A DNA stretch of 27,754 nucleotides from Coprinopsis marcescibilis (Eukaryota > Basidiomycota > Agaricomycetes > Agaricales > Psathyrellaceae). The stretch is from NCBI GenBank assembly GCA_004369085.1, contig ML210441.1, positions 1 to 27,754 on the forward strand, in the 5' to 3' direction. A program made the translations under genes and the position numbers. Of the stretch, positions 9,585-17,631 are shown piece by piece. Under the pieces are notes generated by a model, which ran no database searches, was not told the DNA's origin, and saw nothing but the letters and a program-made list of their open reading frames with translations. The stretch's first letter is position 1. The number at the start of each line of letters is the position of its first letter.

Positions 9585-11200
9585 CTACAAACCTAATTGA
9601 GCCCATTTACTATAGCTAATCTTGACAGAACTGGGGGAAACTTGCTCCCCTGGTCGTGATACAGACCCTTGAACCGACAATCTATCCTCAGAATAGTTCG
9701 TTACGAGCAGGTCATCGTTCTCGGCGAGCCACGTACGCCTATAAACAGAAGGCTCACGCGTTGTCGAACCCGGAACTGCAGTTACGTCAAAACTCCCGTA
9801 GAATGTTTTGCTGAAATGTGTTTCGACAAGTCCACCGACAACGTCAAGCTGGAGAGTGGCGCGCTTCTCAGAATCGTCTTTGACGCTTGTGTAAACCTGA
9901 GCGTCCGGGTTCTCTGACTTGGCCTCTACGATGTATTTCCTTTTGCTGGGATCACCAGATCCCGACAAAAGATCCAAGTCAGGGTAAATGTAACTGAAAT
10001 GCTCTATCAGAGGGGGTTGACCATTTATGCTGGGCACCCAAAGACTCACCCTGTGGTCGAATGGATCTTGGCCACAGTTGCACGATCAGGGTCGTTGTTT
10101 GACAAATCAAGCTGTGCATGAACAAAGCCTAATTCGGTCTTGATTGTGACAGACGAATGAGCCATGAAATGTCCGCCAACAGGCCCAAAATCGGTGTTTA
10201 TGGCGATGTTCTCTGCCTCGACGAACTGGTGAACAACCATTTAGCTTCTTCAGCCGCGCTTCTCGACAATAAGGACCAAAACTGGATTTACCTTAGACTT
10301 AATCATACCCGAATCCCCTGTTATTCGTACATCCTTAAATCTGATTTTCCGTTCCTTCGAATCAAAACCCAGTATTGTCCAGAAATGCGGCATGTCTGTC
10401 TCAAGGAAAGGGACATCCAGCACCTCGGAGTCCTCGTCGGGGGGTGGCAAGTTCACCTCGATTTCCATATATGGCGCTTCAGAACCTACGGGAGCCTGAA
10501 GTTTCGGTAGCTGCCCCTGATTCAGTACGAGTCAGATAGTTTGTGCGAAGAGACACTCACGAATACGCCAACGCCGTGCGAGCCATCATTTCTCGATAGC
10601 TTGCAGACTTCGATCGAGTCGATAAACCAACGATGTTCGGGCTTATCCTCAATCTGAATAGCAACCTCTGCGTCTCCAGGGTGCAATGTCCCGTTATTTG
10701 GTTGCGAGAATTGTATTACTCCGATGCAATTGTACCCTCTTGCGGTAAAAAAGAGCCCTGAATCAACCTCCAGCCCTGACATGTTGGCTGTTATGGCTTC
10801 CCCCGACACACGCTCAGTCCCCCAAGCCACTTCAGACCAATTGATACAGCTATCGAGTGTTAAACCGTCAGGGATATCATAGCACGGGGGAAGCCTAACA
10901 GGCCCCTGTCGAGGCCCCTGTTAGGTGAACGAGTAACGCGTGGGTCATTAGTGGGGTCAGGGAATAAATCCGTCATCCAGCACGTACTGTCTTTCCAAAG
11001 CTGAATTCAATCCTGCTGGAGATGGATATAGTGTTCCAGAATTTCAAGAGAGCCGCCAAGATAAGGCAGATTGTCGCTCGCGCAAACCAGACCCGAAATT
11101 TGGGATTAGAATCGGCTTGGCCATTCCTTTTGTCCAGCGGCAGCGGCGGGGGAGACACTGAAACGAGCTCACTTGATTTTTCCCGCGCGTCAGAGGCCAT
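9585..11200 (-). CDS. C3: single-pass membrane protein with DUF7330-like ectodomain
   Basis: Exons 11200-10988, 10917-10561, 10516-10292, 10225-10050 and 9993-9585 give 459 residues; introns are 70, 44, 66 and 56 nt. I use the ATG reading MASDAREKSS; an upstream in-frame TTG is not needed. A short acidic/proline-rich N-tail leads to a membrane helix at about residues 38-57 (VWFARATICLILAALLKFW). The ectodomain has CINW, DSGLFFTARG, VCKLSRNDGSHGVGVF and ETDMPHF at the same places as C1 and C2, followed by repeated strands ending near KISYSKWAQLGL. Exon phases (0, 0, 0, 2) match C2 exactly and also the equivalent C1 junctions. The third of three tandem copies; function unknown, presumed plasma-membrane or cell-wall surface. 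Confidence 0.85.
10894..10925. repeat. Direct and inverted repeat around the intron 1 acceptor of C3
   Basis: CCTAACAGG at 10894-10902 and CCTGTTAGG at 10917-10925 are perfect inverted arms, while AGGCCCCTGT occurs twice, 12 nt apart (10900-10909 and 10912-10921). On the minus strand this places two ACAG acceptors 12 nt apart, both in frame, at the end of C3 intron 1. Confidence 0.8.
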
Positions 11201-11561
11201 CAGGAGATCCAAATTTCACAGCCTGATTTTGCAGATGGAGTGCGCTAGTTTTTCAGTTGGGGGATACAGTGAAGATATTCAAAACCTCAGACCAACCGTC
11301 ACTTCGGGCCTGAGATTCAGAGCTTGCTAATGTATGACAATGTATGGTTATGCTTGGTTTGAATGGAGAAACCAAACAGGTGATGATGAAAAAGTCGAGT
11401 AGATATGCTCCTGTACCCGCCCTCGACAACATTCATGCACTAATAATGCACAAGTAAGTTAACCGCCGGCGCAGTTTTACGTTTAGTATCCGTGAGGTCA
11501 ACTGCATCCAGGTGATTAATTATACATAATTTAGCTACTACAGGGTTAGAAAATCTCGGTT
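11201..11561. other. Intergenic gap between C3 and the K/A-rich secreted protein gene
   Basis: This 360-base stretch is 5' of C3 on the minus strand and 3' of the next gene. I see no open frame with splice support and no distinctive repeat. Confidence 0.6.
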
Positions 11562-12560
11562 CTAGCCCCGACGACCCCGCCAACGGTTCTTTATTCTCTG
11601 CTTTGCCCTGTCCTTGATATAGTCCTTGGCTTGTCGCTTTATGCCCTTCTTGACACCCTTCTTGACACCCTTCTTCGCTGCCTGCTTCGCTGCCTTCTTG
11701 CCAGCCTTGGTTGCGCCCTTCTTCAAAAACTTTACGGCAGTCTTCTTGATTCCTTGCGTCGCCATCTTCTTAACTGCCGCCTTCGCGGATGCCTTTGCGG
11801 CGGACTTCGACGCAGCTTTGGCGGCAGCTTTCGCAACGAATTTTGCTCCGATCTTGGCAGCGCCCTTGGCGGCAATTGTTTTACCAGCGATGAAGGCGGC
11901 TTTCGCAGCCACCTTCGCGGCAACGGCAGCTTTGGCTGCAATTGCGATACCTTTGGCGATGAGTGGAATCAGGAAGAATGGGCGAGCTGCAATGTCGACC
12001 TCGCTCTCATCTAGGCCGTGGCGTAGGAACAGATCTTTGATGGCGTCTTGATCTTCGCGGGCATATAAGGTCTCCTCAATGTCCTGAATCTCACGTTCAG
12101 TGAGATCAAGGTTTCCTAGAGCTTGGTCTCGCCTGTAAGATGAAGGTCAATCCTACACTCACCGCATTTTTCTGAGCTGAGAACGTACATCACCAGAATA
12201 TCATCGATACTATGGCGACTGAATAGCTCTTCTACGATGAGTGAATCTCTGGCTGTGAGTTGAATGCCTTCATGTTGGGTGTCTCGACTAGTAAGTAACC
12301 GAGCTAACATTGGAGTCATCCCCGTTATATAAATCACATAATACTTACTACTCGAGTTGCTCGTGTAAGTCGCGAGCAAGAAGGTCTGTCAGATCTCTTG
12401 TGCCAAGGTCAATGGGCTCTTCAAATCCTCGACTGCCGCAATGCTTAGCACGTTATAAGAATTTTGAGACGCTTGAAACTCACTATCTAACTCCGGCGTC
12501 CAGCGCCGATGTCATGGAGATGGTCGCCAGGACACATCCTATAAAAGTGAGTAGTCTCAT
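11562..12560 (-). CDS. Secreted protein with acidic RD-repeat body and Lys/Ala-rich cationic tail
   Basis: Exons 12560-12484, 12432-12349, 12287-12189 and 12132-11562 give 276 residues; introns are 51, 61 and 56 nt. The ATG opens a signal peptide (MRLLTFIGCVLATISMTSA). Residues about 20-137 are acidic, with an Arg-Asp/Glu motif every 10-14 residues (TRDL, ARDL, YRDT, ARDS, MRDQ, EREI, AREDQ). From about residue 146 to the end the protein becomes strongly basic: roughly 35 lysines and 7 arginines with only two acidic residues. Lysine falls at nearly every fourth position among alanines, ending in a KKGVKKGVKKGIKR stretch and RWRGRRG. The arrangement resembles a cationic-peptide precursor with a neutralising acidic pro-region, or a secreted nucleic-acid- or wall-binding protein; neither is shown. 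All three introns are phase 2 and each falls just before an Arg codon. Confidence 0.75.
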
Positions 12561-14177
12561 CCCGATATGATATGCGATGAGAAGCGAGTGAGTGGTGGAT
12601 CCAGTCCGCTGAGAAGCCAGCACACGCTCACTTTATTTATACGCATTTAACGGGCCCTATGTGTCCTGATCCGAAGCAGACATGTCCAAATACGCGATAA
12701 AGCATAAAGCTGTTCGATTCGTTGAAAGGTCCAAGACCACCGGATCTAAGGCGCATCGAACGCCCATGCCATCCACAATATGTTACGGGATAATGTTATG
12801 CATCCAGTGTTTTGTTACAGTTGTTCATAAGTTTTTAAATCCAAGCACCCACTAGTAGAGCTGCACCAGCGCAATCAGAGGATCCAAAAAGATGGAAAAA
12901 TGCTTGAACAGCCATGATTTTGCTCTCCATCTCGTTCTTCATCCACATCCGTCGTCACCGATATGTGTGCGTTCTACTGAAGTTTGTTGTGGTCCTACGT
13001 TAGGGCGGTGTAGACGGCTGCTTCCCCGTGACAGTTACATGTGGTAATTACATGTTACCGAAGTCATATGTTTGAGATATCTAGTGTCTACTAAACGGTC
13101 AAAAGGCGCCCCGAAAGGTGGCAATCAGTCTGAGTAGTGATGCTGTGGACATAGTCTTGGATATCATATATATTGTGGGCGTCGCCCAACCTGAAGCTTT
13201 ACCATATACAAGTAAGTAGACTTCCTCAGTGTGCTCCAAATGTGGGCAGGTACCTGGGTCCATCTTTATTTTCCCCAAAATTCGTTGGTGGTACTACTTG
13301 AAGCGTACTCGGTAACGCCGTTCGACCGCCACCATTCATTTTGCTAAGGAGATGAGGATGACAAAAAGTAATATTAGTCTTGCATTTCAGGCGCTCTCGG
13401 GCCCTGGCTATGTATGTAAACCTGTTGTTATCGCTTCCACCGCACAGACATCGGATCGTGGGCCCATACGTAGCCAGACAACCACAAAAAGCCGGCGCTC
13501 GGTTTATGCAGCATCTTTCGCAGGGATCTCCGATGGATCCTCCAAATGATCTGTATTGTGTATACAAATGTGAAGCGGGCGAAGGTGGGCGGCTTGTGTG
13601 GGCGGTAGTTCCAGAGCCCACAACCTGATCCGCCCAAAACACAGCCGTTTTGATATTCGCATGCAAGACTCAACATGCAAAACTCAAGTCATCTCCAGCT
13701 ATAGGCCGCATGTCGATGACCTAAATGTGATAATTTCAAAAGTTCATTCCAATAATCCAGTCCCTCCGCGTTCTTACTGCTCTATATATGCTCGTTCGAC
13801 ATGTTGATCCCAATTCAACAGAATTTAGATTTCCGACTCGGATGCGACACAAGATTGATCCACAGCAGCTGGTAGAGTCTGGACCTGAGTGCTTAAAGCT
13901 GGATATCGAATGCCCACCGCATGTCTGCGATGCTTAAACGGTGAATGATGAAGTATGTATATTTTCTGGCTTGTGTCATGCCTAGGCCGCCACACTCCTG
14001 TGACACTGACGGTTGCACAAGTGTGACACCTGCTATATTCTTCCTTTGCTCAGAAGAGAATGGATTTACTTGCTTTGTTTATCAGTTCCACTTGTCTGAG
14101 TCAGAAATCATCTAATAACGATATGGTTGGCTATTTAACTTGGTCACTACACCTGAGCTAAAACTATATTCCGGCCT
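12561..14177. other. 1.6-kb gap with no convincing gene
   Basis: The longest frame (minus, 13666-13226) has a cysteine-rich patch near CERCCINRAPAFCGC but no signal peptide, and several equally long frames overlap it on the other strand. A direct repeat TGTGACAC occurs at 13999-14006 and 14022-14029. At 13035-13062 TTACATGT is repeated with a GGTAA/TTACC inverted pair. Nothing here supports an RNA gene or a mobile element. Confidence 0.5.
12632..12641 (-). promoter_or_regulatory. Likely TATA box for the K/A-rich secreted protein gene
   Basis: On the minus strand the sequence reads TATAAATAAA about 75 bp upstream of the ATG at 12560, a normal distance for a fungal TATA element plus short leader. 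Confidence 0.55.
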
Positions 14178-14605
14178 TTAAATCCTTTTTCGCGCTCTAA
14201 TACGGGCGATCACAGCCTGTAAATCAAACTTGGGTTTGAAAAAGGGAAGGTTGATGAAAGGTTGGCGTAGTTCTAGCTCATCCTCGTAGAGTTCTCTTGC
14301 TTCGAAATCGTAGTCGAAATCCAGTTCTCGGAGGTCGAGATATTCGTCGAAGTCGAATTCTCGGGCGTCGAGCTCATCAGAGAAGCTGACAAATTCGCGT
14401 GCTTCCATGTCCGCGTCAGCCGCTGTGACGACACTTCTGGAGACAAGTGAGGCATCGTTGGCCAAAGATTGCTAAGTAGGGCAAAGAGTGAGCATGCCAT
14501 CGGCAAATATCAAGATGGGATCAGTACAATAGGGGCTGCAAGGACGGTGGCACTTTGGAGCGCGAACAGAGCGATGGACGCAAACGCGGTGGCGGAGAAA
14601 CGCAT
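14178..14605 (-). CDS. Small secreted acidic protein with ARE-repeats and basic C-terminus
   Basis: Two exons, 14605-14528 and 14471-14178, with a 56-nt intron, give 123 residues. Exon 1 is a clean signal peptide (MRFSATAFASIALFALQSA, then TVLA), cleaved near AAPI. The body is dominated by Asp/Glu and repeats of the form E/D-A/L-R-E-F/L (MEAREF, LDAREF, LDLREL, FEAREL), interleaved with DFD/DYD. The last 20 or so residues turn hydrophobic then basic (FFKPKFDLQAVIARIRARKR). The plan of signal peptide, acidic Arg-Glu repeats and basic end matches the gene at 11562-12560, and I take the two as distant relatives. Similar small secreted proteins are frequent in agaricomycete secretomes; function is unknown. 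Confidence 0.75.
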
Positions 14606-15883
14606 TGTTATTGTGTTGGCGAGTGAACGAGCTAAAGATTCTCCCCATTAATGATTGCAAAGATTGTGAGCACTGTGGCGGTTCACATACGTTTGGGATT
14701 TGCAGATGTGCTTGATTAGAAGGTAAGTAGGACCGGCCTATTAACCTGATGATATGTTGCTGAAGATATGAAAATGCTCAGTTGTGTTTCTGGAATGGCG
14801 GGCAAAAAGACTCACAATATATTCGCAATGGATGCAACCAGGCACTGGGGCTCATTGAAACGAGAGTCGTCACCTTTATATGTTTTTGGAGTCCCGTAAC
14901 GTTTGAACTTCCAGATTTCTTTGGACCCACATACTTAGCGCTCATACGAAAGATCAGGGGCGGCAAGAAAGATTTAAAACAATTGAAGGCACTGCCTATA
15001 CCTGCAGTAGCGGAGAGATCTCATTCTCAGGAGCATGGATGTGCACTACGGGCGCCCCGGACGTCCAAGTAGTCAGATCGGGACTTGAGCTCTGCTCAAA
15101 CTCTTTGTAGTTTTAGAAATGGAAATGATTGTAAATGACTGGCGGCTGTGTCCGCATTGTCCGAGGGGCCAAACAGGCAGAAGAATCAGAGGCATCCGTC
15201 GCAACAAATTGGCAGATCCAATTGAGTATCATGATCAGTGCCAAAGGGGTTTCCAAGCGGGCAGTCCATCAAACTCCGGGCCATTATCGTGACCATCATG
15301 CAACTCGACAGTGTCAGGTTTCAATCAACGCATTTAGCTTCCAGGGATTTTTCGACCCAAAAGCCTTCAGGAATTCCTGATGACTCCGAAGCTCAGGTTC
15401 ATTTTTGCGGAAACTGAGCTTGGCCTACGCAGTATAGAGTTGGGTACCATGGGAGACCTATCAGTCTGTACACTAAAAAGCAGAAGAAGATATATTCAGC
15501 GCAAAATCCAAGTCACAATAGACCCCGGAAACTAAACTTACTGATAGAGTTGAAGGGCGAAACGAAGGGCAGTGCATTTATCATGCCACGCTGAAGGATT
15601 TCTTCGTCAGAGATCCACTTTGATATTGATATTTAAATCGTCGTATTCGTTGGAGTGCTTGGCATGTACTATGGAATCATGTCGTTTGATGCTAACCAGA
15701 GCGACGAAAGAACCAGAGGTCAAATGACTGAGCCGCCGGGACGTTATAGCTACTCCATACAGCATCACTGTGGAGAACTCAGAAGAATTAGTACATTCTC
15801 CGACGTTACCCCCTTATAAAAAGTCAGAAGCCCGTGTCGAGCCTTCTTCCTTCCGAATTCCCTACGTTTTTCTCTTCTGTATT
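14606..15883. other. 1.3-kb gap between divergent secreted-protein genes
   Basis: This separates the acidic minus-strand gene from the plus-strand cysteine-rich pair and so should contain both promoters. Overlapping open frames at 14778-15072 and 15135-15380 have no motif, signal peptide or splice support. I see no gene. Confidence 0.55.
15815..15822 (+). promoter_or_regulatory. TATA box of the first cysteine-rich gene
   Basis: TATAAAAA lies 62-69 bp upstream of the ATG at 15884, in a short leader rich in TTC. The second gene of the pair has a similarly spaced element. Confidence 0.6.
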
Positions 15884-16402
15884 ATGAAGCTGGTAGCCTC
15901 GTTGATTCTCTCAGTATTGGGCTACGCCGCCTCTATAGCCGTTCCCAATACGCCACCTCCCTCAACAACGGATGTATCGGTCACCAGTGAGGACTTGAGG
16001 CCTTAGCGCCCAAGTATTGCCACCGCTCACAGATCCTATAGTCATCACATCGGTGGAGCCACCAAAACAGACAAATCCACTATTCGAATGTGAGTCTACA
16101 CTCTAATTATGCATGTTCTGAGGCCTCACGCCCCAATCTCTAGGCTTCAGTAACAACGTGAGTGCTACACACCTCTGGCCGGCGCGTGCTCTCCTGACGT
16201 GACTGCATAGGATTGTAAGATTTCTTGCTCTCGTAGCCACTAGGTGCCGCTGAGACTGCTGCAGGCCCCGAGGGACTCCAGTGCTGCCGCAGCGCAGGTC
16301 CAGTTCGACTTGTGTATGTCCTCCTACGCATTGACATATACGCCCAACAGTAATCCAAACCTCAACAGCTGCGCACAACTGCCTCATGGAGCGGTTTGCT
16401 GA
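15884..16402 (+). CDS. K1: secreted cystine-knot-like small protein with 4-nt micro-exon
   Basis: Exons 15884-15986, 16033-16089, 16144-16157, 16211-16214, 16265-16313 and 16369-16402 give 86 residues; introns are 46, 54, 53, 50 and 55 nt. The start MKLVASLILSVLGYAASIA is a signal peptide. A Pro/Thr-rich spacer follows, then a six-cysteine C-terminal domain: C-x5-C-x5-CC-x9-C-x8-C, reading ECFSNNDCPEGLQCC and ending LPHGAVC. The Asp-Cys junction needs the exon GATT (4 nt), flanked by tag and gtaag; skipping it breaks the frame and loses the cysteine pattern. The C-C-CC-C-C order is that of inhibitor-cystine-knot (knottin) folds, but the fold and any activity are inference. An acceptor 18 nt earlier in the last intron would add six residues. 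The paralog follows 355 bp downstream. Confidence 0.72.
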
Positions 16403-16757
16403 GGGAGTTCATTTACGAGTTTTCAGGTCCAAGTCTTGACTATTCACCCGTTTTGTGCAATTCCCACATGATATGGCTTCCCGTCTTCTCCCAGTGAATC
16501 CCAGTGAATTCATTACTGGTAATAAAGAAACCCAAATATTCGCACAGAGCCCTTGACTACCGATTAAGAGGGACTTGAATATCGGGTAATCAAATTCGAT
16601 CCAAATTCAGTTGATCTCGTGGTCGTAGAAAGAAAGACACCTGATCTCAGCCCATGGCTTTTCCTCGGAGGTCAGACCTAGCTGGTTGAGTATTTAAGCG
16701 AGTAGAAAGAACCTCTCGTTCGCTCAAGGACTCTACTCATAGTAGGCCCTAGGCAGA
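16403..16757. other. K1-K2 intergenic region with K2 promoter
   Basis: No coding sense is seen in these 355 bases. A TATTTAA element at 16691-16697 lies about 61 bp upstream of the K2 ATG and is the likely core promoter. Confidence 0.6.
16691..16697 (+). promoter_or_regulatory. TATA-like box of K2
   Basis: TATTTAA sits 61-67 bp before the ATG at 16758, nearly the same spacing as the TATA box of the paralog K1. Confidence 0.5.
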
Positions 16758-17228
16758 ATGGTGACGAAACTTGTCGTCTTTGCTCTTGCGTTCTCGGCTG
16801 GCCTCGCAGCTGCACTGCCCGTCGATGATGAAAAGCCAATATTTACAGACATACGCTGTGAGTCCGACGACACTCGAAACCCGCACATACGCTGACACTA
16901 TGGACTGATACATACATGCCTACAGGCCATTTAAGACCTGGGGTACGTACTGATTCTCTCACAGTTGTCTGTTCCCCCGACATCCACTGACACCATCGCT
17001 CAGGATTGTAACTACTACTTTGCACTGTGACAGAAGAAGACACTGACGAGTTTTCTGTACGTTTAGGCCCTCCAGGATACGTTTGCTGCGGACCTGTTCT
17101 GGTCCCTGAGGGAGGACGGTGCGTGGTCTTTAACTCCATATGCAACTCTCAGTTGGCGCAGACCTGAATGAACTTTTCCATGGCACAGGTGTGGATATTT
17201 ACCAAAGGGATGGGTTTGTCCACAGTAG
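16758..17228 (+). CDS. K2: secreted cystine-knot-like small protein with 4-nt micro-exon
   Basis: Exons 16758-16857, 16926-16942, 17004-17007, 17067-17118 and 17189-17228 give 70 residues; introns are 68, 61, 59 and 70 nt. The signal peptide begins MVTKLVVFALAFSAGLAAA, followed by an acidic spacer (LPVDDEKPIFTDIR). The mature domain has six cysteines, C-x6-C-x5-CC-x10-C-x8-C, reading CHLRPGDCPPGYVCC and ending LPKGWVCPQ. As in K1, the Asp codon and first base of the second Cys codon come from a separate GATT exon between two introns. Gene order, phases (1, 0, 1, 2 at the shared junctions) and spacing all match K1, so this is a tandem duplicate. K1 has one additional intron in its spacer. Expression, fold and role are unknown. 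Confidence 0.78.
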
Positions 17229-17631
17229 AAACCAAGGACTGTGCTTTCACCAATATCGATGATAATTTGATATCCTGCAACGAAAGCGATATTTCATCCA
17301 AGTACCAAGATGAAGTCACAGATTGATTTCCTATCGATCGATTTCGGGCTAATTCTATGTAAGTAGGGCCGTGTGTTTGTGTTTCTATTCATTGTACAGT
17401 AAGTTACGAGCCGTTTCCGATAGACATGAGGTATGTAAGTATATTGCGCGTGTATGTTGGTGCTTCGTATGCTGGCAGACAAGTCAAATATGCAACAGGA
17501 CAAAAAAAAAAGGATTCGAGAACAATAGAAAACTCTAAATAGCGTCCAACCAATGTCCACGCACGCGATCGAAGAAGCAGCAGCAAGAAACAGACAAAGA
17601 AAATAATAGAAATTCTCCCGCCGCCACTCCC
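17229..17631. other. Gap between convergent K2 and the large low-complexity gene
   Basis: The two genes converge here, so the 400 bases should hold both 3' ends. An A-run of nine at 17503-17511 and general AT-richness fit untranslated/terminator sequence. No gene is seen. Confidence 0.6.

Noticed and set aside
13226..13666. Minus-strand 146-codon frame with a cysteine-rich patch
   Set aside because: No signal peptide, and equally long overlapping frames on the plus strand; composition looks like chance.
14778..15380. Open frames on both strands between the acidic gene and K1
   Set aside because: They overlap one another and show no start context, motif or splice sites that extend them.
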